Part shown: piece by piece, positions 25,511-36,970 of the stretch
How positions within the stretch are numbered: position 1 is the first letter of the stretch
How the letters are laid out: each line of letters opens with the position of its first letter
Assembly (NCBI GenBank): GCA_001548435.1
Contig: AP017308.1
Location: 1,435,030-1,499,029, forward strand
DNA from: Leptolyngbya sp. NIES-3755
GTDB lineage: Bacteria; Cyanobacteriota; Cyanobacteriia; Leptolyngbyales; Leptolyngbyaceae
Direction: 5' to 3'
Length of the DNA: 64,000 nucleotides
The notes under the pieces: model-generated
Database searches by the model: none
What the model saw: the letters and a program-made list of their open reading frames with translations, nothing else
Told to the model about the DNA's origin: nothing
Program-made: the position numbers and the translations under genes

Positions 25511-27009
25511 CACGGTTTGAAGTTATAGCCTTTACGCACATAGTAGTTTTTGATCCAAACTCCGAAGCGTTGTACGGGAACTGTAATTGGCTCAGAAGTT
25601 CGATCGAATTTCGAGAGTACCATCAATTCTGCCGGATACCAATCGTCTGAGAGAATCACAGCGTCTTTACCTTGTAGCGGTTTTGGATCGCGATACCAGA
25701 AATCGAATTGATCAATACGATCGCTGATTGCGATTACATTTCGATTATTCAATTGATACGCCAATGCTGAAGCCGAACGATAATCGGATGTAATTAACAA
25801 CGGATTGTTTAGCGTTTTGGTTTCGGATTGTACGATCGCTGCAACTTCTTTCCAACCAAACAACATTCGAGAATCTGGATCGGCATCCTTACTCACTAAT
25901 GCGGATAGTGGCAATACCGTATAGTGAAACACTAATATTGATGAAATTGCTAATCCATAAATCGTATGGGGTTTTAGTTTCTTCAGCACAAATGGTAATA
26001 AAGGAAATAATAATAAATAAGCTGTAATGTTCCAGTAATATAACGCTGCCGAGATTAAAGAGACGGTAGTAAGCAATGTGGAAGAAATAGAGAAAATCCA
26101 AAACGCAACAATTGGATAAATCGAATGAACGGGTAATCGAGATTTGAGCAAACGATAAAATCCAATCCAACAAAAAGGAGAGATTGCGAAGAATGAAACT
26201 AAAGTGAATCCTAGGAACGGTCCGATTTTGATTCCTGGAACGATTGGGCGAACACTTCGATCGACATAATACCGAAATGATTGAAAATCATTAGAAACGT
26301 TCCAAATCAGGATTGGAATCAGACAAGTCAGCACGATCGTAATCCCAAAATATAATCTTCGATCGCGAAACAAAGGACGCAATTGAGCATTCGTAATCAG
26401 CGTGGCAAAAAATCCAAGCGCAACGAAAACGGCATTATATTTCGAGAGAAAAGCTAAGGAAAGCGCGATCGCACTTCCGTACAATCGCCAAGTTTCTCCC
26501 CGCCCATCCGAGAGGTAGCCATCTAAGAATCGAATAAACAAATACGCTGAAACCAACGAGAAGGTGATCAGAAGATGATCATGCCAAGCAAGACCTAAAA
26601 ATATAAAATAGAGTGGCGCGGACAATACCAGCAGCGCAACAACTCGAACGTTTAGATCTTTGTCTAGGTAGCTTACAATGCGATAGTACGTGTAGAAAAA
26701 AGCGATAGTACTAAAGAGATTTGGCAATCTGAGCGTAAAAGTCGATCGACCAAAAACCGCCGTGAAAACTCCCTGAATCCAAGCCTGTAATGGCGGATGA
26801 TCATAGTAAGACCAATCGAGATGCTGTCCCCAGAGCCAGTAATAAGCTTCATCCGAATTGGGAAATGCTGCAAACCAGAAAATCGATCGCAGCAGTAAGA
26901 ACGCTAAAAAGAAAAAAATCATTCGATAGCCAGTGGAGCGCTCCACAAACGGTTTTGCATGATGATCGACTATACTACCGTTCGGTTTGAGCCGCGCTAA
27001 TTGCAACAA
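25510..27009 (-). CDS. GT39-family (ArnT/PMT-like) glycosyltransferase
   Basis: About 499 residues, more than ten membrane helices. The first periplasmic loop, FPNSDEAYYWLWGQHLDWSY, followed by YDHPPLQAW, carries the acidic pair typical of polyprenyl-phosphate-dependent sugar transferases of the PMT/ArnT superfamily. These move sugars from lipid carriers to lipids or proteins on the outer side. The start is uncertain: the open frame begins at TTG 27009, only 15 bp from divergent rqcH, with a later GTG (26946) and ATG (26922) and no clear ribosome site. Confidence 0.88.
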   Translation of the reverse strand: MLQLARLKPNGSIVDHHAKPFVERSTGYRMIFFFLAFLLLRSIFWFAAFPNSDEAYYWLWGQHLDWSYYDHPPLQAWIQGVFTAVFGRSTFTLRLPNLFSTIAFFYTYYRIVSYLDKDLNVRVVALLVLSAPLYFIFLGLAWHDHLLITFSLVSAYLFIRFLDGYLSDGRGETWRLYGSAIALSLAFLSKYNAVFVALGFFATLITNAQLRPLFRDRRLYFGITIVLTCLIPILIWNVSNDFQSFRYYVDRSVRPIVPGIKIGPFLGFTLVSFFAISPFCWIGFYRLLKSRLPVHSIYPIVAFWIFSISSTLLTTVSLISAALYYWNITAYLLLFPLLPFVLKKLKPHTIYGLAISSILVFHYTVLPLSALVSKDADPDSRMLFGWKEVAAIVQSETKTLNNPLLITSDYRSASALAYQLNNRNVIAISDRIDQFDFWYRDPKPLQGKDAVILSDDWYPAELMVLSKFDRTSEPITVPVQRFGVWIKNYYVRKGYNFKP

Positions 27010-27024
27010 CAGACGAGGTAAACG

Positions 27025-28767
27025 ATGCAGCCAGTAGATTACACAACGCTGATGGCGATTTGTGCGGAATTACGATCGCAGTGGCTCCCCGCTAAATTCG
27101 AGCAAGCTTATCAACGCGATCGATTCACGGTTCTCTTAGCGCTCCGAACTCTGAAAAAACGCGGTTGGCTAACTCTTTCATGGCATCCCCAAGCCGCAAG
27201 AATTCACTCCAGCGATCCACCTCCCCGCGATCCCGACACGTTTACTTTCAGCCAACAATTGCGACATCAATTAGGTGGACTAGCACTCGTGGGAATCGAG
27301 CCTGTGTCACCGTGGGAAAGAGCGATCGATTTACAATTCGCGCATCGTCCGGGCGAACCTGCTCTGTGGCATCTCTACATCGAAATCATGGGGCAGTACA
27401 GTAATGCAATTTTGGTGAATCAAGAGAATGCGATCGTCACCGCAGCCCATCAAGTTAGCTCCAATCAATCGAGTGTTCGACCGATTCAAACCGGTCAGCC
27501 GTATGAGTTGCCGCCTGCTCGACTTGATCCAGCCCCGAACTTGCAAGAAAGTATAGAAAAATGGCGATCGCGGATCAGTCTCGTTCCCAGTGCAATTCGT
27601 AAAAATCTCGTGAAATCCTATCGAGGTCTAAGTTCTGCGCTCGTTCTATCAATGCTGGAAAAAGCAGGATTGGATCCCGATCAATCAACGGAAACGTTAA
27701 CAGATTCAGAATGGCAACGATTATTTGAATGTTGGCAGTTTTGGTTAAACGCGATCGACAAAGACCAATTCCACCCCGGATTTACACAACAAGGCTATAC
27801 CGTGATTTGGGGAGAAGATTTGATTAGCGTTCAGAAAATGATCGATCGATATTATCGCGATCAACTGAATCAACAAGAATTCACTCAACTGCGCCACCAA
27901 ATCAGCCAGAAACTCAACAACGTTTTAGGGAAATTACGATCGAAAGCCGCAGAATTCGAGAGCCGACTCGATCGATCTGATCGTGCCGATCAAGCGAAAT
28001 ATCAAGCCGATTTATTAATGGCGAACCTCCACGAATGGAAACCAGGCATGAAGTCGATCGAGCTTGCCGATTTTGAAACGGGCGAACCTGTGAAAATTCC
28101 GCTTGATCCTGAGAAAAATGCAGTTCTGAGCGCTCAAGCTTTTTACAAGCAACATCAGAAATTGAAGCGGACTCGTGCCGCGATCGAACCTCTACTTGCG
28201 GATGTTCAAAACGAGATTACTTATTTAGAAGAGATTGAAACCGCGATCGCTCAATTCGAGAAATACGAAACTCCGGACGATCTGAAAGGACTCGAAGAGA
28301 TTCGAGATGAACTTGTGCAAGAAGGCTATCTCGAAGGTTCAGAATATCGAAAAGCCGCAACTCAACAAGATTCCGAAATCCAGCCGTATCGATACAAAAC
28401 GCCCAGCGGTTTCGAGCTTCTGATCGGACGGAACAATCGCCAGAACGATCAACTCACATTCCGAACTGCGACCGAATACGATTTGTGGTTTCACACTCAG
28501 GAAATTCCGGGCAGTCATGTTTTGCTGAGACTAGAACCGGGCGCGATCGCAGACGAAAAAGATCTTCAATTCACGGCAAATTTAGCGGCTTATCACAGTC
28601 GCGCCCGTCAAAGCGAACAAGTTCCAGTGATTTATACAGAGCCGAAACATGTTTATAAACCGAAAGGCGCAAAGCCTGGAACCGTGATCTACAAACAAGA
28701 GCGGGTCATTTGGGGACAACCGCAGCGAGGTAGAGAAATCGCAATTTTGACTAAACCTATCAGCTAA
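27025..28767 (+). CDS. rqcH: NFACT protein RqcH (Rqc2 homologue)
   Basis: 580 residues. NFACT-N domain at the start (VDYTTLMAICAEL), a helical middle with a long coiled coil (about 285-430) and a C-terminal NFACT-R domain (PSGFELLIGRNNRQNDQLTF, then LWFHTQEIPGSHVLLR). In bacteria RqcH binds split 50S subunits with peptidyl-tRNA and adds alanine tails to mark stalled nascent chains for proteolysis. Length and order are normal. Often annotated as a fibronectin-binding protein, a name that does not describe this role. Confidence 0.95.
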   Translation: MQPVDYTTLMAICAELRSQWLPAKFEQAYQRDRFTVLLALRTLKKRGWLTLSWHPQAARIHSSDPPPRDPDTFTFSQQLRHQLGGLALVGIEPVSPWERAIDLQFAHRPGEPALWHLYIEIMGQYSNAILVNQENAIVTAAHQVSSNQSSVRPIQTGQPYELPPARLDPAPNLQESIEKWRSRISLVPSAIRKNLVKSYRGLSSALVLSMLEKAGLDPDQSTETLTDSEWQRLFECWQFWLNAIDKDQFHPGFTQQGYTVIWGEDLISVQKMIDRYYRDQLNQQEFTQLRHQISQKLNNVLGKLRSKAAEFESRLDRSDRADQAKYQADLLMANLHEWKPGMKSIELADFETGEPVKIPLDPEKNAVLSAQAFYKQHQKLKRTRAAIEPLLADVQNEITYLEEIETAIAQFEKYETPDDLKGLEEIRDELVQEGYLEGSEYRKAATQQDSEIQPYRYKTPSGFELLIGRNNRQNDQLTFRTATEYDLWFHTQEIPGSHVLLRLEPGAIADEKDLQFTANLAAYHSRARQSEQVPVIYTEPKHVYKPKGAKPGTVIYKQERVIWGQPQRGREIAILTKPIS

Positions 28768-28826
28768 ACTTTTCGCAAATTGAATCTACCATTAGTAAGA
28801 AAAATGTCCGAGATTCATGAAGATTC

Positions 28827-28857
28827 GTGACAAAAGATTTGTGTATGTTGTTACAAT
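28827..28857 (+). promoter_or_regulatory. Promoter of the 28.9-29.1 kb RNA
   Basis: GTGACA and TACAAT with a 19-bp spacer, placing a start near 28865. Confidence 0.4.
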
Positions 28858-28864
28858 GTTCAGC

Positions 28865-29115
28865 AGATAGGGATTATTACTCTTAGGGGCGGGGCAACGT
28901 CCACTGTTAGAGGCACATGAAACGAGATTTATCTCGCTTGTGCTGTTGACGACACGATCTCAGGCTTTGAAAAGTTTTAATGCTTCACGCCATGAGAATT
29001 TGCCCATCTATGAACCCCCTGCAAGTTGGGAAACGCGCAGACGGGTTTTCTCCAATGTGAAACGACAACAGGTTGATCTGGAGCCAGCTTTGCAGAAAGG
29101 TTGGCTCTTTTATTT
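28865..29115 (+). ncRNA. Putative structured non-coding RNA (~250 nt)
   Basis: A stretch between rqcH and znuA with a promoter-like sequence, no convincing protein frame and a strong terminator. Pairings that I can see by eye: CAAC/GTTG and CTGTT/AACAG closing the molecule, CACAT/ATGTG farther in, a local hairpin with CGAGA-TTTA-TCTCG, and an inner TTGG...CCAA helix. This gives a rod-like fold. It might be a 6S-like RNA or another lineage-specific RNA, but I recognise no diagnostic motif of tmRNA, RNase P RNA or SRP RNA. Confidence 0.5.
29081..29115 (+). terminator. Rho-independent terminator of the putative RNA
   Basis: GAGCCAGCTTT pairs with the segment ending GGTTGGCTC, followed by TTTTATTT. 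Confidence 0.85.
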
Positions 29116-29267
29116 ATATCAGTACAACTTGAGGCTAATTGTAACCCATACGACAATAAGCGATTTGCTTTTCCAGTCAACAGAAGCATTGAACTCTCTA
29201 AGCTCAGTAATTGATGTGAGCAATACTACGAACTGCTCTGGTCTTAAATAAAGATAAAACGTTAAAA

Positions 29268-29282
29268 TGAGACTCATTCTCA
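29268..29282. promoter_or_regulatory. Zur-type box upstream of znuA
   Basis: TGAGACTCATTCTCA, flanked to give AATGAGA-N5-TCTCATT, a 7-5-7 palindrome. It agrees at 12 of 15 positions with the Zur-type TGATAATCATTATCA form and lies 42 bp before the znuA start, fitting zinc repression of the import operon. Confidence 0.65.
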
Positions 29283-29324
29283 TTGTAGGATGGAAACTGT
29301 CTTTATCATTTGGCGCGTTTTTCC

Positions 29325-30332
29325 ATGAGAAGGAATTCAAATCGCTCCTCTATCGTCAAATTCTTTGCCGCTTCTCTCTTTATTTCTGGGACTGCCTCCG
29401 GAATCTTTCTGACAAGCTGCGGGCAATCCACCTCGCCCCAAGCCTCTCCTGCCGCGAACAGTTCTCCCGCTGTTAGTCCATCCCCTGCCGCAAATACCGA
29501 AAACCGATTGCGTGTGGTCGCCACATTTCTCCCGATTTACCTATTTACGAAAGCAGTCGCGGGAGATGCTGCCCAAGTCGATATTTTGATCAAGCCCGGA
29601 ACTGAGGTGCATGACTACCAATCCACACCGGCGGATGTTAAAGCGCTGTCCGAGTCTGATGTTGTGGTCAAAAATGGTTTGGGAATGGAGGAATTTCTCG
29701 ACAATACCCTCAAGAGTGCTCAAAATCCGAAGCTCAAAATAGTCGATGCCAGCAAGGGAATTAAGCCTATCGGTGAACTGTCTCAAGTGGTTCAAACTGG
29801 GAAAGAACATAGTCACGATCACGCTGAAGGAAACCCGCATGTTTGGCTCGATCCCGTTTTGGCAAAGCAACAAGTCGAAAATATTCGAGATGGATTAATT
29901 GCCGCTGACCCAGACAATGAGGCGAAATACGAAGCGAACGCTGCGGCTTATCTTCAGCAATTAGCAGATCTGAATCAAGAATTTGAGCAGCGACTAGGGC
30001 AATTTCGCGATCGCACGTTCATTACGTTCCACGATGCCTTTCCCTATCTCGCGCAGCGCTACAACCTCAAGCAAGTCGCCGTCGTCGAAATTCCAGAGGA
30101 TCAACTCTCTCCGACAGATGTAAAAGAAACGATCGACACTGTAAAACAATTTCAGGCAAAAGCGCTCTTTAGCGAACCTGGAGTGGATAACAAACTGCTT
30201 GAGGGTCTTTCCAAAGATCTCAATGTGAAACTGCGCCCGTTGGATTCTTTGGAAGCGGGAGAAACCGATTCGAAGCATTACTTCACAGCGATGAGAGCAA
30301 ACCTACAAACCTTAGAAGAAGCGTTCAAGTGA
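29325..30332 (+). CDS. znuA: Zinc ABC transporter, solute-binding lipoprotein
   Basis: 335 residues. Signal sequence with lipobox FLTSC, then a Ser/Pro/Ala-rich linker and a cluster 9 metal-binding domain. Zinc ligands are expected in GTEVHDYQSTPADV, GNPHVWLDP, FITFHDAFPYLAQRY and the late SEPGVDNK region; a short His-rich loop (EHSHDHAEG) lies before the second ligand, which favours zinc over manganese. ATG at 29325 preferred over a TTG five codons earlier. First gene of znuACB. Confidence 0.94.
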   Translation: MRRNSNRSSIVKFFAASLFISGTASGIFLTSCGQSTSPQASPAANSSPAVSPSPAANTENRLRVVATFLPIYLFTKAVAGDAAQVDILIKPGTEVHDYQSTPADVKALSESDVVVKNGLGMEEFLDNTLKSAQNPKLKIVDASKGIKPIGELSQVVQTGKEHSHDHAEGNPHVWLDPVLAKQQVENIRDGLIAADPDNEAKYEANAAAYLQQLADLNQEFEQRLGQFRDRTFITFHDAFPYLAQRYNLKQVAVVEIPEDQLSPTDVKETIDTVKQFQAKALFSEPGVDNKLLEGLSKDLNVKLRPLDSLEAGETDSKHYFTAMRANLQTLEEAFK

Positions 30333-31051
30333 TTCACCCGATTGTCAAAGTAGAAGGATTAACTGTTTTGCGAGGACGATACGCCGCACTGGAAAATGTT
30401 TCGTTTGAAATTCCTGCTGGCAGTTCCGCCGCGATCGTCGGTCCAAACGGCTCTGGAAAAAGTACGCTCGTTCAAGCGATTCTAGGTCTGATTCCGAAGG
30501 CATCTGGATCGATCGAGATTTTCGGTCGTCCGATTCGTCGCTTGGGAGATTTGCGATCGCAGATCGGTTACATGCCGCAGAATTTCATCTTCGATCGCAG
30601 TTTCCCAATCTCGGTCGCGGAACTGGTTGCTTTGGGTCAGAGTGGTGGACATAAAAAGGCTGCAATTTCCGAAGCGCTTCGACGAGTGAATGCTTATCAT
30701 TTATGGGATCAAGCGATCGGAACTCTCAGCGGTGGCGAACTCAAGCGAGTCTTACTAGCGTATTGCCTGGTAACACCTCGAAAATTACTTGTATTGGATG
30801 AAGCTTTCGCTGAAGTGGATGTTCAAGGTGAAGCCGAATTTTTTGATTTGCTCAACGAACTTCGACAGGAAGAGAATTGGACAGTCTTGCAGGTTTCACA
30901 TGATCTTGATATGGTCAATCGACACTGTGATTTTGTTCTGTGTTTGAATCGATCGTTAATCTGCACAGGCAAACCGGAAATCGCTCTATCCCGTGATAAT
31001 TTGCTTCAAACTTATGGATCTGGTTTTAGCCGCTATCGACATCAACACTGA
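30329..31051 (+). CDS. znuC: Zinc ABC transporter, ATPase
   Basis: 240 residues. Walker A GPNGSGKST, Q-loop GYMPQNFIFD, signature LSGGELKRV, Walker B LLVLDEAF and switch His in VSHDLDMV are all present. The substitution of the usual P-F-x-G-V-D after Walker B by A-E-V-D-V-Q is within family range. GTG start overlaps the znuA stop by four bases. Confidence 0.95.
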   Translation: MIHPIVKVEGLTVLRGRYAALENVSFEIPAGSSAAIVGPNGSGKSTLVQAILGLIPKASGSIEIFGRPIRRLGDLRSQIGYMPQNFIFDRSFPISVAELVALGQSGGHKKAAISEALRRVNAYHLWDQAIGTLSGGELKRVLLAYCLVTPRKLLVLDEAFAEVDVQGEAEFFDLLNELRQEENWTVLQVSHDLDMVNRHCDFVLCLNRSLICTGKPEIALSRDNLLQTYGSGFSRYRHQH

Positions 31052-31895
31052 TTTGATCAATCTATTACAGTATCCCTTCATGCAAAGAGCGATCGTGGCA
31101 GGGGTTCTGATGGGTTTGCTGTGCGGCTTTTTAGGCAGTTTCGTGGCGTTGCGGCAATTGTCGTTCTTTTCTCATGCAGTCGGACATGCGGCACTTGTGG
31201 GAGTTGCGATCGGAGTTCTAATCCAAGTCGAACCAACCTGGACGCTCCTACCGTTCACCTTATTATTCGGTGTTGCGGTTCTTTATTTAATTGATCAAAC
31301 CGATTTGTGGAGCGATAGCGTTCTGAACATTGTGCTATCGGGTGCATTAGCGATCGGCGTGATTTTGACAACTTTTATCAAAGGCTATCGCGGTAATTTA
31401 ATTAATATTTTGTTCGGTGATATTCTTGCCGTGACTTGGACAGATATTTCACTCACTGCGATTCTTTTAGTGATTAGTGTTACTGTTCTACTCGCCACTT
31501 TACGCCAGCAAATCCTTCTCACTCTGAATCAAGCAGTCGCGAAAGTTCAAGGGGTTTCAATTCAGTTTCATCGCTATTTATTTGTAGTATTGCTATCACT
31601 AACTGTGGCTGTGGCGATTAAGGCGATCGGTATTCTTCTGGTCAATGCCTTTCTCGTGATTCCTGCTGCAACTGCAAAACTATTAAGTCATCAATTCAAA
31701 CCGTATTTAGGCTGGTCAGTTGCGATCGGCGGTTTAAGCAGTATCGCTGGAATGATCGTTTCTGGAGCGCTGAATTTTCCATCCGGTCCCAGTATTGTTC
31801 TGGTTCAGTTCTGTCTATTTCTAATCGTATTCATCGTGGCGAAATTGATTTCGAGAACGAGAATTGTTGAGCCAAGAAAGCAGTCATCGCACTAA
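31014..31895 (+). CDS. znuB: Zinc ABC transporter, permease
   Basis: 293 residues with about eight membrane helices, ABC-3 family. Begins MDLVLAAIDINTDLINLLQY, then QRAIVAGVLMGLLCGFLGSF and the coupling segment VALRQLSFFSHAVGHAAL that is typical of this family. The start at 31014 overlaps znuC by 38 bp; MQRAIVAG at 31080 is an alternative. The 3' end overlaps the convergent gene by 12 bp. Confidence 0.94.
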   Translation: MDLVLAAIDINTDLINLLQYPFMQRAIVAGVLMGLLCGFLGSFVALRQLSFFSHAVGHAALVGVAIGVLIQVEPTWTLLPFTLLFGVAVLYLIDQTDLWSDSVLNIVLSGALAIGVILTTFIKGYRGNLINILFGDILAVTWTDISLTAILLVISVTVLLATLRQQILLTLNQAVAKVQGVSIQFHRYLFVVLLSLTVAVAIKAIGILLVNAFLVIPAATAKLLSHQFKPYLGWSVAIGGLSSIAGMIVSGALNFPSGPSIVLVQFCLFLIVFIVAKLISRTRIVEPRKQSSH

Positions 31896-32501
31896 GAGCA
31901 GCATGATGACGATAAAGAGTAGCGGAAATCCGAAGAAAATCGCTGAAATCACAAGTCCTAAAGTCGATCGTGGTTCTTGATTCGGTGTGCCTTGGGGAGA
32001 AAGAAGCCGAGCCAGAATATGGCGAAATTTGCAATAGTAAATGGCTCCCCAAGCGGGAGTTTTTTGAATCAGAAACGCCGCATTCCGCTCTAAATCTAGG
32101 GCAGCGGGAACGTAAAACTCAGCGAATCCTAATTTTCCTTGCCGTTCACAGAGTTTTTGGGCATCAGGTTGGACTCGATCGGCAACATACACAACTAGAA
32201 TCGCATTCCCAGATTGCATTCCACGCGGCAAACGAGAACGATTCAACTCCTTCGATTCTGGAATTAAGCGATCGCGATCGTTCATCATTCGTTCCAGCGA
32301 AAGCTCGTTGACCCGCTGTACAAAAATTGTGTAATTCACGTATGTAAACAGACACTCCCAATAGAACGATCGACGACTCGCAACAATCCTGTCTTGATCC
32401 GCCTGCAAGATCTTGAAATCTAATCGTTCTAGTTCTGCTTTTTGAGCAATGAGAGAAGGATCGAGGGTCATCAGATTTAGCTCCAAATTATTGTTCGCCA
32501 T
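31884..32501 (-). CDS. Hypothetical protein with C-terminal membrane helix
   Basis: 205 residues. The soluble part has a pattern SGNAILVVYVADRVQPDAQK and LCERQGKLGFAEFYVPAALD, and the last helix (TLGLVISAIFFGFPLLFIVI) anchors it. No family recognised with confidence. Transcribed toward znuB and overlapping it at the 3' end. Confidence 0.7.
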   Translation of the reverse strand: MANNNLELNLMTLDPSLIAQKAELERLDFKILQADQDRIVASRRSFYWECLFTYVNYTIFVQRVNELSLERMMNDRDRLIPESKELNRSRLPRGMQSGNAILVVYVADRVQPDAQKLCERQGKLGFAEFYVPAALDLERNAAFLIQKTPAWGAIYYCKFRHILARLLSPQGTPNQEPRSTLGLVISAIFFGFPLLFIVIMLLLVR

Positions 32502-32579
32502 GATACACCCTGAAACTTATTACTCGAACGAACGACGTTCAACGATAGAATTTGTGCGTGATATCAGAAGAATTTTGCT

Positions 32580-33725
32580 GTGAATTTGAAGTACGCATTA
32601 GTGCATGAGTGGCTGACTCCGAAAGCAACTGGCGGATCAGAACTCGTGGTGCAAGAGATTTTGAAACACATTGATGCCGATTTGTACGCTTTAATTGACT
32701 TTGAATCAACCAATCCGAAAAGTTACTTATATCAGCGAAAGATCGGTACAACATTTCTTCAGAATTTCCCATTTGCGCGGAATGGAGTTCAAAAATATTT
32801 ACCATTTTTACCGATTGCGATCGAACAACTCGATCTACACGAATATGACATTATTTTGTCCTCGTATCATGCGGTTGCGAAAGGTGTTCTCACCTCCCCA
32901 AACCAACTTCACATTTGTTATTGTCATGCTCCAATGCGCTATGTATGGGATATGACCTTTGAATATCTCCGTAATAGTCGTTCAGGTCGCGGAATTCCCG
33001 GTATTTTTACTCGACACTTATTGCATCAATTACGACAGTGGGACGTAATCGCATCGAATCGAGTTGATTATTTCATTGCAAATTCACAACATACAGCCCG
33101 AAGAATTTGGCGTTGTTATCGACGATCCGCAGAAGTGATTTATCCGCCTGTAAATGTCGATCGCTTTCCATTTGAAGCCCAAAAACAAGACTTTTATCTC
33201 ACCGTTTCTAGGCTAGTTGGCTATAAAAAAATACCCTTAATTGTTCAAGCATTCAATCAGTTAAATCTTCCATTAGTTGTCATTGGAAATGGTGCAGAAT
33301 TAAAACAAATTCAAAAGATCGCAAAACCAAATATTCAAGTTTTAGGATGGCAACCGGATCACGTTGTAGAGCAGTACATGAAACAAGCAAAAGCCTTTAT
33401 TTACGCTGCCTACGAGGATTTTGGGATCGCGCCTGTGGAAGCTCAAGCCTGCGGAACTCCAGTGATTGCCTACGGTGCAGGCGGAACAGCAGAAACTGTG
33501 AGAGACTTACGAACATCAAAGAATGGAACGGGAATTCTGTTTACAACCCAAACCGAAACCGCGATCGTCGAAGCGGTTCATGCCTTTGAGCAACATCGAT
33601 CGCAGTTTCATCCCGAAAATGCTCGAACTCATGCGCTCAAATTTCATCCAGATTTGTTTAAACAGCGGTATCTTGATTTTATCGATCGAGCCTATCAAGA
33701 ATTCCAAACTCGGTTACATTCTTAA
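32580..33725 (+). CDS. GT4-family glycosyltransferase
   Basis: 381 residues, GTG start. GT-B fold: N-terminal WLTPKATGGSELVVQEILKH with the Gly-rich acceptor loop, and the C-terminal nucleotide-sugar site with AAYEDFGIAPVEAQACGTPV (E-x7-E) followed by IAYGAGGTAETV. The substrate is not evident; mannosyl- or similar transferases of exopolysaccharide clusters look like this. It opens the polysaccharide cluster that continues with the sugar phosphotransferase, gmd and fcl. Confidence 0.92.
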   Translation: MNLKYALVHEWLTPKATGGSELVVQEILKHIDADLYALIDFESTNPKSYLYQRKIGTTFLQNFPFARNGVQKYLPFLPIAIEQLDLHEYDIILSSYHAVAKGVLTSPNQLHICYCHAPMRYVWDMTFEYLRNSRSGRGIPGIFTRHLLHQLRQWDVIASNRVDYFIANSQHTARRIWRCYRRSAEVIYPPVNVDRFPFEAQKQDFYLTVSRLVGYKKIPLIVQAFNQLNLPLVVIGNGAELKQIQKIAKPNIQVLGWQPDHVVEQYMKQAKAFIYAAYEDFGIAPVEAQACGTPVIAYGAGGTAETVRDLRTSKNGTGILFTTQTETAIVEAVHAFEQHRSQFHPENARTHALKFHPDLFKQRYLDFIDRAYQEFQTRLHS

Positions 33726-33837
33726 AAACGACCCAATTCGCTAAAAATACTCCCCAATTCGGGAGCAAATTTAACGCTAAAAGAGTCTATGGCTTTATGA
33801 TCAGGACTGTGTGTGGTGTGGAACAGTAAGGAGTAAG

Positions 33838-34548
33838 ATGACTGCCGATAGCCAATTTGTCCCCGGCAAGCGGATTCGGTCGATCTTCAAGCGTGGAAAA
33901 CCGTTAATTCTCAATACTTGGGATGCGCTTGATGGCGATTTTGCCAAACGTCTATTCGATATTGTGTTTTCGCTCTCCGTTCTTATTCTTTTTTCTCCCG
34001 TCTATTTAATTCTGGCGCTATTAATTGCCCTGAGTTCTCCAGGTCCAATTTTTTACGTGCAGGAACGGGTCGGAAAAGATTTCAAACGGTTTGGCTGTAT
34101 CAAATTCAGAACAATGGTGCGGAATGCAGACGAGATGTTACTTGATCTGATAAATGCCTCGCCCCAGATGCGTCATGAATTTGAAACGAATTTCAAGCTG
34201 AAATACGATCCCCGAATTACCTGGATCGGTCGCTTTCTGCGAATTACCAGCCTAGACGAATTTCCCCAATTCTGGAACGTCCTCGTAGGCGATATGAGCG
34301 TTGTTGGACCTCGCCCGCTTGTGGTTGAAGAACTTCCCAAATACGGAAGCCATATCGAAACCGTTCTCACAATTCGTCCGGGAATCACAGGTTTATGGCA
34401 AGTTTCAGGACGAAATGACATTCCTTACCCACAGCGCATCCGGATCGATGTGTACTACGCCAGTTTTCGCAATTTCTGGCTCGATCTGTGGATTGTCTTC
34501 AAAACGATCGGCGTTGTGATCTTCCCGAAAAACAACGGAGCCTACTAA
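33838..34548 (+). CDS. Undecaprenyl-phosphate sugar phosphotransferase (short type)
   Basis: 236 residues, starting after an AAGGAG ribosome site. One N-terminal membrane hairpin (FDIVFSLSVLILFSPVYLIL) is followed by the PF02397 catalytic domain: GPIFYVQERVGKDFKRFG, IKFRTMV, SLDEFPQFWNVLVGDMSVVG with the D-E pair, and RPGITGLWQVSGR. It starts assembly of a repeat unit by moving a sugar-1-phosphate to the lipid carrier. It lacks the four extra N-terminal helices seen in the paralogue at 56.8-58.2 kb. Confidence 0.94.
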   Translation: MTADSQFVPGKRIRSIFKRGKPLILNTWDALDGDFAKRLFDIVFSLSVLILFSPVYLILALLIALSSPGPIFYVQERVGKDFKRFGCIKFRTMVRNADEMLLDLINASPQMRHEFETNFKLKYDPRITWIGRFLRITSLDEFPQFWNVLVGDMSVVGPRPLVVEELPKYGSHIETVLTIRPGITGLWQVSGRNDIPYPQRIRIDVYYASFRNFWLDLWIVFKTIGVVIFPKNNGAY

Positions 34549-34567
34549 ACCGAAACTTTAAATTTAC

Positions 34568-34670
34568 GCAGTGATCCGGATACCCGCGATCACGGTCGTA
34601 ATGGTTAGCAGCTTAGACAGACTGCTTCTCAGTCCGAGCCGTCCTGTCACGGGTCAAAAGCTGTCACTGC
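34568..34670 (+). ncRNA. Putative structured RNA element upstream of gmd
   Basis: Nested pairings within 103 nt: GCAGTGA/TCACTGC closing stem, then ACCCG/CGGGT, ACGG/CCGT and an apical AGCAG/CTGCT hairpin. The strand is not proven; on the plus strand it would lie in the 350-base leader of gmd, about 230 nt before its start. It does not fit a tRNA (no T-arm) or any riboswitch that I know. Confidence 0.4.
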
Positions 34671-34898
34671 TGTATGGGAAGAAATTCGCAAGTCCGAACT
34701 TCAGCAAAACTTTTTCTTGAATCCACGCTTTCTTAACACACAAGCCATGCCTTTCACGGTAGGGTTGGTGTTATTTGCGCTGGGCTTAGGGTTAACTAGG
34801 AACAGCTTATTTCATGTGCTCAGATTCAGACCGCATGGAATGACTCGGCTTCGACAATCTCTAACCGTCTCTGTAATTGCAGGTGAGGAAAGCAAAGA
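34671..34898. other. Remainder of the gmd leader
   Basis: A frame of 61 codons (34717-34902, TTG start) would give one membrane helix (TVGLVLFALGLGL) and end in an ATGA overlap with gmd. It has no ribosome site and no known relatives that I can recall, so I do not call it a gene. Confidence 0.3.
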
Positions 34899-36949
<2,051 letters not shown>

Positions 36950-36970
36950 AGTTTTCTCTGATAAGTGAGG

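Noticed and set aside
34568-34670. tRNA with a 7-bp acceptor-like stem
   Set aside because: The closing stem is 7 bp, but there is no T-arm or anticodon arm and the length of 103 nt does not fit.
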